From: Sphingobacterium thalpophilum
Lineage (GTDB): Bacteria; Bacteroidota; Bacteroidia; Sphingobacteriales; Sphingobacteriaceae
Direction of reading: 5' to 3'
Assembly: GCA_945868825.1 (NCBI GenBank)
Contig: CAMBMM010000002.1
Coordinates: forward strand, 1-54,251
Length of the DNA stretch: 54,251 nt
Shown here: positions 1 through 8,332 of the stretch, piece by piece
Position numbering within the stretch: position 1 is the stretch's first letter
Layout of the letters: each line of letters begins with the position of its first letter
Notes under the pieces: generated by a model
Told to the model about the DNA's origin: nothing
Database searches by the model: none
What the model saw: the letters and a program-made list of their open reading frames with translations, nothing else
Position numbers and translations under genes: made by a program

Positions 1-614
1 TTTGAGTTATTTTTTTTATTATCGGCTGCCCCACGCAAATCCATGATGGCAAAATTATACTTCAACAAGCGTACATCCAATTCATTACGATCAAATACAC
101 GATCGTCTCCCTGGTAATAAATGTTTTGCAATTTAGGTGCATTGGTTGCACCCGATTTTTTGTTCCCCCAAATTACATTGGCGCCTTTGCCTAATTTTTT
201 CCAATCGATTAATTTTTTAGCACCAGGTGCAGTACTTGGTGTTTTGGATTTGATAAAATATTTATCGTCTTTCAAATAATCGATAATGGCAATAGAATCA
301 CGAACCCAATTCACAAATTGGCGGTATTCGCTGTTGGTAATTTCGGTTTCGTCCATAAAAAAGGCTGAAACAGATGCCTGTTTGTTTTGCGCCAACTGAC
401 CAAAGGTAACATCTTGATCGGTTTGACCCATTACAAAGGTGCCAGATGGAATATATACCATGCCATATGGCACTTCGTTGCTTTTAAAATTTTTTGCACC
501 AGCACCAACTAATTCGCCACTAGCGCCGCTTTTTCCGCAGCTACTAAGTAAGGCTCCAAAAGCCGTAAAAAGAATAAGAAAAATGGTGTTTTGGTGTATT
601 TTTAGTAAACCCAT
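1..614 (-). CDS. gldK: GldK-like gliding motility / type IX secretion lipoprotein (3' end outside window)
   Basis: Partial gene running off the left edge; about 204 codons are visible. The start ATG at 614-612 begins a lipoprotein signal peptide ending in an ALLSSC lipobox (Cys near residue 26). The mature part enters a formylglycine-generating-enzyme-like (SUMF) fold with the segment GMVYIPSGTFVMGQTDQDVT and then FFMDETEITNSEYRQFVNWV, which is typical of GldK/PorK. Known role of the family: GldK is an outer-membrane lipoprotein that forms a periplasmic ring with GldN in the type IX secretion and gliding apparatus. gldL, gldM and gldN would be expected beyond the left edge. Some SUMF-domain lipoproteins are not GldK, but the N-terminal motif fits GldK best. 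Confidence 0.85.
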   Translation of the reverse strand, partial: MGLLKIHQNTIFLILFTAFGALLSSCGKSGASGELVGAGAKNFKSNEVPYGMVYIPSGTFVMGQTDQDVTFGQLAQNKQASVSAFFMDETEITNSEYRQFVNWVRDSIAIIDYLKDDKYFIKSKTPSTAPGAKKLIDWKKLGKGANVIWGNKKSGATNAPKLQNIYYQGDDRVFDRNELDVRLLKYNFAIMDLRGAADNKKNNS

Positions 615-631
615 AATGTTCAAAAATATTC

Positions 632-639
632 CAAATATA
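632..639 (-). promoter_or_regulatory. -7 box of the Bacteroidota promoter type (TATATTTG) for gldK
   Basis: On the minus strand the bases read TATATTTG, an exact match to the Bacteroidota -7 consensus TAnnTTTG. It ends 17 nt upstream of the gldK ATG, predicting a leader of about 14 nt. No clear -33 TTG is seen at the usual distance, so this is a motif-based prediction only. Confidence 0.4.
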
Positions 640-723
640 AGTATTTGCTATTAATTGTTTGTTAAAAAATAAATTTAAACCCGTTTTTTGGCCCTAATTG
701 TCTTCGAAAAAATTTGCTTAGGT

Positions 724-1494
724 TTACTTATTGGCTAGTTTAATGTATTCATCCAAAGCCATGGTCATGCTAGGAGCCTTTGGTGAAGGAGCCGGAATAT
801 CCAAGATTAATTCCCTGTCTAACAGTGCTTTGTGTGTGGTTGGCCCAAAAGCAGCCAAGCGGGTATTGTTTTGCTGAAAGTCTGGGAAGTTCTTGTACAA
901 CGATTGTATACTAGATGGGCTGAAAAAGACAATGATGTCGTAAAAAACATCAGCCAAATCAGACAAATCGCTGCAAACGGTTTTAAACAGTACCGCCGTA
1001 GTAAAAGTATAGCCGTTGGTCTGCAAAAAGTTTTGCGTTTCTTCTCCAGCTACATCCGAACAGGGATATAAAAAGTTTTCGGCGGTGTGTTTTTTTAACA
1101 AATCTGCCAAATCTGCAGCGCTTTGTTTGCCAAAAAATATTTTACGTTTGCGGTATTGTATGTATTTCTGCAGATAGAGCGCAATGTTTTCCGAAAGGCA
1201 GAAATATTTCATATCGGCAGGGACCTCAAAACGCATTTCTTCACAAATTCTAAAATAGTGGTCGGCTGCATTTCTGCTAGTAAAAATAACCGCTGTAAAA
1301 TCAGCAAGGTTAATTTTATCCTTTCTAAAGTCTTTAGCAGGCACCCCTTCTACGTGTATAAAAGACCTGAAATCAATTTTCAGATTATGCTTTTTAGCCA
1401 AATCAAAATACGGCGATTTCTCCGTTTCTGGCTTTGGCAATGTAAAAAGAACACTTTTTACTTTTTTATTTCTAATTGATGACGATACCGGCAT
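724..1494 (-). CDS. hemD: uroporphyrinogen-III synthase (HemD family)
   Basis: 256 aa cytosolic protein of normal length for HemD. It shows the two-lobe pattern of the family: an early segment ADFTAVIFTSRNAADHYF, a middle segment FLYPCSDVAGEETQNFL, and the late FFSPSSIQSLYKNFPDF followed by AAFGPTTHKAL. The enzyme closes hydroxymethylbilane to uroporphyrinogen III in heme synthesis. It lies 12 nt downstream of the DUF4271 gene and is probably cotranscribed with it. HemD is poorly conserved in sequence, so the call rests on motif layout and the recurrent Bacteroidota pairing with DUF4271. hemW lies nearby and ctaA/ctaB further on, but they are separate units. Confidence 0.85.
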   Translation of the reverse strand: MPVSSSIRNKKVKSVLFTLPKPETEKSPYFDLAKKHNLKIDFRSFIHVEGVPAKDFRKDKINLADFTAVIFTSRNAADHYFRICEEMRFEVPADMKYFCLSENIALYLQKYIQYRKRKIFFGKQSAADLADLLKKHTAENFLYPCSDVAGEETQNFLQTNGYTFTTAVLFKTVCSDLSDLADVFYDIIVFFSPSSIQSLYKNFPDFQQNNTRLAAFGPTTHKALLDRELILDIPAPSPKAPSMTMALDEYIKLANK

Positions 1495-1506
1495 AAGCTA
1501 TTTTTC

Positions 1507-2469
1507 CTAAAATCTGAGAACTTTAATTAGTACCAGTAGGGGGCAAATTTCAAGGGTACAAAAGTAAATAAATAAATAAAACTTTGGAAATTGATAATGC
1601 GATAAAACGTGAATGGCCCCTCTAATGGCCTGAAACACAGTAATAAATAACAAAATAGCTATACCGGCATAGATAAATAGCACGGCATGAGCACTTGTAC
1701 TAAGACTGAAAGCAACAATAAGGGGTAAAAAAAGCAGAGCCGCATGAAAATAACTGAGCAATAAAATAGAGGTATACACCCGTACTGCTTTCTGCACCAC
1801 TAATAAATAACCTAAACAACGTAAAACGTATACTTTTAAGATAATTAGCGCCATAATTAAGAGTGATAAAATCACATACCAATTAACTCCAGTATACGCA
1901 TACGATAACTGCAGGTAGCTACCCACTAAATATAAATACATACCAATAGTAAAGCCAAAAAGCACAAAGAGTAGCATAAAAGGCCAAGAGCCTAAAAACC
2001 CGACGCTGGTGGTTTGTTGAGTTAAGAACCGATGATCGAAGAATGCATTCATGAGTATCGATATATCATTTCTAAAAGCTATTCGAAGGACAGAAAAGCC
2101 CAGCACCAAGCACAGAATAACCAACAATACCCAACGTTGGCCATGTTTTTTCAATTTCCCTTCGCCCTCATGATTAGTAGGATGTCCGAATTTCTTTGCC
2201 CAAGCAATAAAATCGAGATTTTTAACCTGATAAAGTTGCATTAAACTATCTATAAAACGATTTTTACGATTCGGATCGGGGAATTTGATATACAACACGG
2301 CTAAAGAATCAGAAACTCTTTTGAGTGAGTCGTTCTTTGCGACATTCTGCACACGCCCAATAGAATCGGCCAATTTTGGCGCAGGACTTTGCAACACCGA
2401 ATCGGTTTGTGCCCACAAGCCCAAAGGCAAAAGCAAAAGCACAAAAAATACGAAACGAGGACAGGTCAT
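1507..2469 (-). CDS. DUF4271 domain integral membrane protein
   Basis: 320 aa. An N-terminal signal peptide (cleavage after LGLWAQ) is followed by a polar region of about 90 residues with repeated DSL/DSLMQLY segments, and then by about six or seven hydrophobic membrane segments from residue ~113 to the end. The C-terminus FYLFIYFCTLEICPLLVLIK matches the conserved end of DUF4271. The function is unknown. It is the first gene of a likely two-gene unit with hemD, 12 nt upstream, behind an exact TAnnTTTG box. Confidence 0.85.
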   Translation of the reverse strand: MTCPRFVFFVLLLLPLGLWAQTDSVLQSPAPKLADSIGRVQNVAKNDSLKRVSDSLAVLYIKFPDPNRKNRFIDSLMQLYQVKNLDFIAWAKKFGHPTNHEGEGKLKKHGQRWVLLVILCLVLGFSVLRIAFRNDISILMNAFFDHRFLTQQTTSVGFLGSWPFMLLFVLFGFTIGMYLYLVGSYLQLSYAYTGVNWYVILSLLIMALIILKVYVLRCLGYLLVVQKAVRVYTSILLLSYFHAALLFLPLIVAFSLSTSAHAVLFIYAGIAILLFITVFQAIRGAIHVLSHYQFPKFYLFIYFCTLEICPLLVLIKVLRF

Positions 2470-2499
2470 TCTCTAATGCGGTGCGTGATTACTAAACCG

Positions 2500-2507
2500 C
2501 AAATTTA
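2500..2507 (-). promoter_or_regulatory. -7 box (TAAATTTG) for the DUF4271-hemD unit
   Basis: The minus strand reads TAAATTTG, an exact TAnnTTTG match, 30 nt upstream of the DUF4271 ATG. A TTG lies 15 nt upstream of the box, somewhat closer than the usual spacing. The predicted leader is about 27 nt. Confidence 0.45.
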
Positions 2508-2544
2508 CCGTAAATTTTAAATCAATGTAGAATAAAAAATGATA

Positions 2545-2913
2545 CTAGGGTAGGTAGCTTAATTTAAACCAACCGGCATAGTCGGCATCTATAGGTATGA
2601 TAAAATCTTGTTGTTTTACTACTTCATTATCAACGCTTATGGTGAGCGTTGCTTTTTGAGCTTCCTTCAGGTTTGGAGTATAAATAAAGGTCCGTAGTTC
2701 TATAGGTTTTTTAATAGTTGGTTTATGTACCAACTCCGTTTGCCAACGTTGAGCCTTAAAGCGTTTTAGTCGTAGGCGGTTGTCGGTATCTTTAAAACCA
2801 ACTTGCGCACTTGCCTCAAAACTAAATTGTACTGCAAGCGATATGGTACTTGCCGAAGCATGCGACGACACGGCTCTTTTAGAGAATATTTTGTCTAAAA
2901 CTTTTTTTAACAT
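2545..2913 (-). CDS. small uncharacterised protein
   Basis: 122 aa, not recognised. No signal peptide or membrane segment is evident. The N-terminus is basic (MLKKVLDKIFSKRAV). The rest looks beta-rich, with alternating polar and hydrophobic stretches such as ATLTISVDNEVVKQQDF and a C-terminal DADYAGWFKLSYLP. The ATG follows a TAG stop directly and in the same frame; that stop closes an open stretch reaching 3093 which has no ATG or GTG. The gene may therefore be a 5'-truncated or stop-interrupted remnant, or may simply start here. It is divergent from hemW. Confidence 0.5.
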   Translation of the reverse strand: MLKKVLDKIFSKRAVSSHASASTISLAVQFSFEASAQVGFKDTDNRLRLKRFKAQRWQTELVHKPTIKKPIELRTFIYTPNLKEAQKATLTISVDNEVVKQQDFIIPIDADYAGWFKLSYLP

Positions 2914-3081
2914 CTACTGACCCAAGCGACATGCTAGATAAACAACTTGAAAATTATCGCCATAAGACAAATTTATATACAAGGCATGGGGGCTTTCGTC
3001 CCATATTTCACCCGTATTGTCCCAATTTTTAAAATAATGGCCACAAAAGGTCCTATAAAACGTAAAACGAGTTAAAAAGCC

Positions 3082-3089
3082 TAACTTTA
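3082..3089 (+). promoter_or_regulatory. -7-like box (TAACTTTA) immediately before hemW
   Basis: TAACTTTA matches TAnnTTTG at all but the last base and ends 6 nt before the hemW ATG. If functional, transcription would start at or next to the start codon, giving an almost leaderless mRNA. Confidence 0.3.
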
Positions 3090-3095
3090 CGGGCT

Positions 3096-4235
3096 ATGGC
3101 TGGCATTTACCTCCACATCCCTTTTTGCAAAAAAGCATGTCATTACTGCGATTTTCATTTTAGCACAAGCTTGGGGCCAAAAGCCGATATGGTTAAGTCC
3201 ATTTGCAAGGAACTAACGTTAAGAAAAAGCTATTTAGAAGCTGAACAGGTAGAAACAATTTATTTTGGCGGTGGCACACCTACCCTACTTAGCACCGATG
3301 AGCTACAAAAAATACTCGATACTATACATCAGCTTTTTACAGTATCGGGTAAGGCGGAAATTACTTTAGAAGCCAACCCCGATGATTTACATGCACAAAA
3401 GGTAAAAGAGCTTAGTCAAAGCCCCATCAATCGCTTAAGTATTGGTGTGCAATCGTTTTTTGATGACGATCTTTTATGGATGAACCGATCGCACACCGGT
3501 GCCGAGGCCGATAGCTGCATAAAACGGTCGCAAGATGCCGGATTTGAGAACAGCAATGTAGACCTCATTTATGGCTTTCCTTTGCTATCGGATAACAAGT
3601 GGGAACAAAATATAGCACAAATTATACACCTTAATATCCCTCACTTATCTAGCTATGCTATGACTGTAGAACAGGGTACCGCTCTGCATCATTTTATCGA
3701 AAATAAAAAACAAACGCCGCTAAACGAAGTCCAAAGTGCACAGCAATTTTTGTACTTACTACACCAAACCGAACAAGCCGGACTACAACAATATGAGATT
3801 TCAAATTTTGCAAAAGCTGGCAAAGAATCTATACACAATAGCAACTATTGGAAAGGAGAAAAGTACCTAGGCATTGGGCCATCGGCACATTCGTTTAATG
3901 CACATAGTCGACAATGGAATGTAGCCAATAATACCAAATACATGCAAAGCATTGCCCAAAATAAAGTACCGCAAAGCATAGAAATACTAAGTTTAAATAA
4001 TCGATTTAATGAATATCTTATGACAAGCTTACGAACCACTTGGGGTACCGATCTAAGTAAAATTTACACCGATTTCGGACCTGATTTTAAAACACATATT
4101 CTTAGCAAATTAACGCAATACGAAGAAAAAGAATGGCTATTTTTAGAAGCCGATCATCTTTTTTTAACAAAAAATGGCAAACTTTTTGCCGATCGTATTG
4201 CAGCAGATTTATTTATTGTAGATGATGAAAACTAA
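3096..4235 (+). CDS. hemW: HemW, radical SAM heme chaperone (coproporphyrinogen oxidase-like)
   Basis: 379 aa, normal family length. The radical SAM CX3CX2C motif is Cys11, Cys15, Cys18 (IPFCKKACHYCDF), followed by the GGGTPTLL glycine motif near residue 57 and the NVDLIYGFP and SYAMTVEQGT blocks of the HemN/HemW family. It starts directly with the motif (MAGIYLHIPFC), as HemW does; HemN proper carries a longer N-terminal part before its cluster motif. Known role: HemW binds heme and is thought to deliver it to acceptor proteins; older annotations call it oxygen-independent coproporphyrinogen III oxidase. It overlaps the next gene by 14 nt, so the two are cotranscribed. Confidence 0.9.
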   Translation: MAGIYLHIPFCKKACHYCDFHFSTSLGPKADMVKSICKELTLRKSYLEAEQVETIYFGGGTPTLLSTDELQKILDTIHQLFTVSGKAEITLEANPDDLHAQKVKELSQSPINRLSIGVQSFFDDDLLWMNRSHTGAEADSCIKRSQDAGFENSNVDLIYGFPLLSDNKWEQNIAQIIHLNIPHLSSYAMTVEQGTALHHFIENKKQTPLNEVQSAQQFLYLLHQTEQAGLQQYEISNFAKAGKESIHNSNYWKGEKYLGIGPSAHSFNAHSRQWNVANNTKYMQSIAQNKVPQSIEILSLNNRFNEYLMTSLRTTWGTDLSKIYTDFGPDFKTHILSKLTQYEEKEWLFLEADHLFLTKNGKLFADRIAADLFIVDDEN

Positions 4236-5019
4236 CCCTCAAATAGTTTGGATAACTGGAGCATCCTCTGGTATTGGCGAAGCCTTGGTGTATGCCTACA
4301 GCCAAAAAGGCGCAAAATTAATTATCTCTTCGCGGAATAAAGAGCGTTTATATGAAGTAAAAACAGCCTGCAAGCGCAACCCATTAGACATTCATGTACT
4401 AACCTTAGATTTAGATGAAATAGACACATTACCTAAAAAAGTAGCGGATGCCCTAAATATTTTTAGAAAAATTGATGTCGTTATACACGCTGGAGGCCTA
4501 AGTCAACGTTCTATAGCTATAGAAACAAATTTATCCGTGATAGAACGTTTAATGAAGGTAAATTATATAAGTACGGTTGCTATTAACCAAGCTTTATTGC
4601 CAAGTATATTGGCGCAAGGTAGTGGAACCATTGTCTTAATTAGCAGTTTGGTGGGCAAATTTGGCACGCCATTTCGATCGGCTTATGCCGCATCTAAACA
4701 TGCACTACATGGCTACTACGATTCGTTACGAGCAGAGTTGGCGAACAAAAACATACAAATTACCCTGGTTTGTCCGGGATTTATAAAAACAAACGTAAGT
4801 ATAAACGCATTGGTGGGCGATGGCTCGGCACAAAACTCCATGGATGCTGCTCAAGCAAATGGCATGAGCCCCGAACGCTGTGCACAAAAAATAATACAGG
4901 GAATTACAAGAAAGAGAGAAGAAATATATGTGGGTGGAAAAGAAATTTATGGAGTTTGGCTAAAACGGTTCTTTCCAACATTATTTTCACGATTTGTAAA
5001 AAAAGCCAAAGTGCGATAA
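4222..5019 (+). CDS. short-chain dehydrogenase/reductase (classical SDR)
   Basis: 265 aa. It has the NAD(P) glycine motif TGASSGIG at residues ~12-19, a conserved Ser in VLISSLVGK, and the catalytic YxxxK as YAASK near residue 155, followed by the PGFIKTNVS block. SSRNKERL after beta-2 hints at NADP(H) preference. It resembles the DHRS7-like SDR group, but the substrate cannot be read from sequence. It starts inside the hemW reading frame; MMKT offers two adjacent ATGs (4222 or 4225). Confidence 0.88.
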   Translation: MMKTNPQIVWITGASSGIGEALVYAYSQKGAKLIISSRNKERLYEVKTACKRNPLDIHVLTLDLDEIDTLPKKVADALNIFRKIDVVIHAGGLSQRSIAIETNLSVIERLMKVNYISTVAINQALLPSILAQGSGTIVLISSLVGKFGTPFRSAYAASKHALHGYYDSLRAELANKNIQITLVCPGFIKTNVSINALVGDGSAQNSMDAAQANGMSPERCAQKIIQGITRKREEIYVGGKEIYGVWLKRFFPTLFSRFVKKAKVR

Positions 5020-5035
5020 TCTGTATAAACACGTT

Positions 5036-5090
5036 TGTTACGCAATGTAACAGAATTGATATTACCTAGTAGGTAAATATACCTATATTT
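5036..5090. repeat. cluster of three short perfect inverted repeats
   Basis: Three palindromes stand head to tail in the 100 nt between the SDR gene and the broken kinase: TGTTAC-gcaat-GTAACA (5036-5052), TTACCTA-g-TAGGTAA (5062-5076) and AAATATA-cc-TATATTT (5075-5090). The last contains TATATTTA, a near match to TAnnTTTG. The spacing suits an operator/promoter region better than a terminator, since no T-run follows. No regulator can be assigned. Confidence 0.5.
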
Positions 5091-5119
5091 ATAAGCGCTA
5101 TATTAACTAGTAGTATAAA

Positions 5120-6609
5120 ATGCGTTCGATGAATAAAAATCTTGAGCATCCCGATTTTCTTAAAAATGAGCATTTCAAGCTACTGGAGCAGGCATTACAT
5201 GCGGGCTTATTCCAAATTAGCGAAAATAACGACAGTTTAATTTGCTCTCACGCTTTTTGTGAGCTATTGGGCTACTCAAACAAATCCATTTTATCCAAAT
5301 CGTTTTTTTCGATCAACTTGTTTTTCCTGCAGACAAAGAAATTCTGCTTAAAGCGGTAGAAAACAACTATCAATCGAGTAAGCAGTTTCTATTAGAAATT
5401 CAACTTTTACATAAAGCAGGGGCTTATAAATGGTTTAAAATTGCTGGTAACACAAACAGAACTTCCGAAGGGCCTGCCTATATGCTATGCAGTATAATGG
5501 ATATCAATGAGCGTGTTGAACAAAAAATTGCGCTATAAAAAAGTGAGCATTTATTAGAAGAAGCTGGCAAAATGGTCCGTGTAGGCGTGTGGGAATTGTA
5601 TACAAATCCACCCCTACTTACTTGGTCAAAAGAAGTGTGTCATATTCACGAAGTGCCCGACAATTTTACACCCGATCTGAATACTGCCATCAATTTTTAC
5701 AGCCCACCGGCTATACCAATTATACAACAAGCCGTAAACGATGCGCTAAGCCTAGGTACACCCTTCGACTTGGAGCTAAAAATTTGTACAGCTACCCAAA
5801 AAGAAATTTGGGTAAGAGCTATAGGTAGAGCTATTCTGGACAAAAAAACGAAAGAAATTATTGGCGTAAGGGGAATTTTTCAAGATATTAATGAACAAAA
5901 AGAGAAGCAAGTAGCCATTGATGAATCTACCAAAATAATTACCAGCCAAAACAAGCGGCTGGTTAATTTTGCCCATATTGTTTCGCATAATTTGCGTGCT
6001 CATGCTGCCAATTTAAGCCTTACCCTCGAATTAGAGTCCGATGAAACAGACCCAGTGGAAAAAACAAAGTTGCAAGAAAACTTACGAAAAATTAGTGTAT
6101 CGTTAAACGAAACTATTACGCATTTAACAGACTTAGTAGTTGCACAAACAGAAACGCATGAAATTAAGAAAAGAGTTGCCTTAGATAAAGCAATGCAACA
6201 TGTTGAAGATGTTTTGCAAGCCGAAATTCATGAAAGTAAAGCAACCTTAAAAGTGAATTTTAGTAAATGTGCCGAGATAGATTTTGTACCTGCCTATTTA
6301 GAAAGTATACTACTAAATTTTACCTCTAATGCACTCAAATACAGAAACCCAAATGTGCCACTGGTGATAACTATAGAAAGTGATATAGAAGCAGGTAAAC
6401 CCATACTGCAAGTTAGCGACAACGGCTTAGGTATTGATTTAACAAAACATGGTGAGCAGATTTTTGGGATGTATAAAACCTTTCATGGAAACGCAAATGC
6501 ACGAGGTATTGGTTTATTTATGACCAAAAATCAGGTTGAATCTTTGGGCGGTAAAATTAGTGTTCAGAGCGAACCAAATGAGGGAACAGCATTTAAAATA
6601 CGCTTTTAA
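5120..6609 (+). pseudogene. PAS-PAS sensor histidine kinase, disrupted by a frameshift and an in-frame stop
   Basis: The reading frame opened at 5120 (or 5129) encodes the start of a PAS domain, FCELLGYSNKSILSKSFF, and breaks in a run of seven T at 5303-5309. Adding one T joins it to the frame at 5311 (DQLVFPADKEILLKAVENN), which runs to a TAA at 5536-5538 inside KIAL*KSEHLLEEAGKM. The same frame then continues to 6609. Downstream of the stop lie a second PAS/PAC region (ending GIFQDINEQ), the His box SHNLRAHAANL, an N box (NALKYRNP), DNGLGID and the RGIGLFM ATP-lid motif. A shortened kinase could start at Met 5572 and keep the catalytic part, with most of the second PAS domain. Two independent lesions favour a real pseudogene, but a sequencing error in the T-run cannot be excluded. 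The regulator 2 nt downstream is intact. Confidence 0.8.
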
Positions 6610-6611
6610 CC

Positions 6612-7007
6612 ATGCATAATAAACTGCTTACATTTTTAATTGATGATGATGAAATTTTTGTATTTGCAACGAAACGACTCATTCAATTAAAGAATTTCTG
6701 CAAAGATGTGTATCACTTTAGTACCGTTGCTGAAGCCATTGCTTATTTTAAAAATCATAAGAAAAACCCAGATTTAATCCCGGATGTAGTGTTTATTGAT
6801 ATAAACCTACAAGCAGAAACAGGCTGGGATTTTATCAATCATTACAAAGAACTGAGCCCCGAACTAGCCAAAGAAACACATATTTATATGCTTAGCGCAT
6901 CTTTATCCCATGCAGATTTAGAAAAAGCTACACAATACCCCTTCGTAAAAGGCTTCTTTAATAAGCCACTCAGCAAAGAAAATCTAGCCCAAATTTTCGC
7001 TTCTTAA
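6612..7007 (+). CDS. single-domain response regulator (receiver only)
   Basis: 131 aa CheY-like receiver with no output domain. Acidic pocket residues are Asp11-Asp13 (LIDDDE), the phosphoacceptor is Asp63 (VVFIDINL), Ser/Thr lies in MLSASLS, and the conserved Lys is in FNKPLS near residue 118. It starts 2 nt after the kinase stop, so translation is likely coupled to the kinase. Its partner should be the kinase whose 5' half is broken. It may act by protein contact or phosphotransfer rather than by DNA binding. Confidence 0.9.
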   Translation: MHNKLLTFLIDDDEIFVFATKRLIQLKNFCKDVYHFSTVAEAIAYFKNHKKNPDLIPDVVFIDINLQAETGWDFINHYKELSPELAKETHIYMLSASLSHADLEKATQYPFVKGFFNKPLSKENLAQIFAS

Positions 7008-7029
7008 ACTGTTGTAATTACAGTTTTTT
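7007..7029 (+). terminator. weak intrinsic terminator after the response regulator
   Basis: AACTGT (7007-7012) pairs with ACAGTT (7020-7025) across a 7-nt loop, followed by four more T. The stem is short and AT-rich, so it is only a weak candidate. Confidence 0.35.
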
Positions 7030-7071
7030 GGTAAAAAATCATAATTTAGGGCACACATTCAAACCCGCTAC

Positions 7072-8328
7072 ATGGCTAACCGAATTTTCATACTACTAAC
7101 CCTGGTTCTAGTAGTTCTTGCATTAGACTTTTATATCTATAAAGCCATTTTAAGCGCACGAACAAATTGGTCTGAAGCTAAAAAAAAACGATTTAGTATA
7201 AGCTGGTGGGCTATTACTCTCCTATTTTTTATTGGCATTTTCCTAAGCATTTACTTCAATATACGCCTAACCATCCGAGCCATTATTCTAGTGGCCTTTT
7301 TCTTAGGTTTTGTAGGTAAAGTATTTTTTGCACTCTTTTTATTAGTTGATGATGTACGTAGATTGACTATTTGGGCAACACGAAAAACCACTAAAACAAA
7401 ATCGAGCAACATTGTTGGCGAACCCATAAAACGTTCCGATTTTTTATTAAAAGCAGGCACCATTGCTGCTGCTCTACCTATTAGTTCCTTGTCTTTTGGT
7501 ATAATTTCAGGTGCATACAATTATAAAATAGTTCGACAGAAATTGTATTTGGCCAACCTCCCCAAAGCTTTTGATGGACTTAGCCTAGCTCAAATTTCAG
7601 ATATTCACTCGGGTAGCTTTTATGATCGAAAAGCTGTGTTGGGTGGTGTAGAAATGCTTATGAAAGAAAAGCCCGATCTTATTTTCTTTACCGGCGATTT
7701 GGTAAATAATATAGCTAGTGAAATGAAAGATTATCAAGATATTTTCTCAAAACTAAAAGCCCCATTAGGCGTATACTCGGTGCTCGGCAATCACGATTAT
7801 GGTGATTATTTTTTTGGCAGAGGCCCCTCAACTGCTAAATCAAAAAATCTAGCCGATGTAAAACAAACGCACAAAAACATGGGCTGGAATTTGCTGCTTA
7901 ACGAACACCGTAGTATAAAAGTAGCTGGAGAAGAAATAGGTATTTTAGGTATAGAAAATTGGGGAGCCGGCCGTTTTGCAAAATATGGGCGCATGGATTT
8001 GGCCGTTCAAAACACAGACCATTTTCCGGTAAAATTATTACTTTCTCACGATCCCTCTCATTGGCGTGCGCAAGTACTAGAAAACTACCCACAAATTGAC
8101 GCTATGTTTAGCGGACACACCCACGGCATGCAATTTGGTGTACGTACTGAAGAGTTTCAATGGAGCCCTGTAGAATATATTTACAAAGAATGGGCAGGCC
8201 TCTATCACGAAAAAAATCAGCAACTATATGTAAACGTGGGCTATGGATTTTTGGGCTACCCGGGCAGGGTGGGCATTTTACCCGAAATCACCATATTTGA
8301 ACTAAAGTCGGGCGTAGCTCCAGCTTAA
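7072..8328 (+). CDS. membrane-anchored metallophosphoesterase (calcineurin-like)
   Basis: 418 aa. There are three or four hydrophobic segments in the first ~150 residues, then a calcineurin-like phosphoesterase domain. Its dimetal motifs are in order: DIHSG (~175), TGDLVNN (~205), LGNHDYGDY (~240), LLSHDP (~328) and SGHTHGMQ (~347). It resembles the YaeI/YkuE-type membrane phosphoesterases found widely in Bacteroidota. The substrate is unknown; related proteins act on lipid-linked or UDP-sugar phosphates, which is only suggestive here. It lies 4 nt before the UbiA-like gene, so the two are probably cotranscribed. Confidence 0.85.
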   Translation: MANRIFILLTLVLVVLALDFYIYKAILSARTNWSEAKKKRFSISWWAITLLFFIGIFLSIYFNIRLTIRAIILVAFFLGFVGKVFFALFLLVDDVRRLTIWATRKTTKTKSSNIVGEPIKRSDFLLKAGTIAAALPISSLSFGIISGAYNYKIVRQKLYLANLPKAFDGLSLAQISDIHSGSFYDRKAVLGGVEMLMKEKPDLIFFTGDLVNNIASEMKDYQDIFSKLKAPLGVYSVLGNHDYGDYFFGRGPSTAKSKNLADVKQTHKNMGWNLLLNEHRSIKVAGEEIGILGIENWGAGRFAKYGRMDLAVQNTDHFPVKLLLSHDPSHWRAQVLENYPQIDAMFSGHTHGMQFGVRTEEFQWSPVEYIYKEWAGLYHEKNQQLYVNVGYGFLGYPGRVGILPEITIFELKSGVAPA

Positions 8329-8332
8329 CTCA

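Noticed and set aside
439-654. 71-codon plus-strand frame at the left end
   Set aside because: Antisense to gldK, whose lipoprotein signal and conserved motifs are clear.
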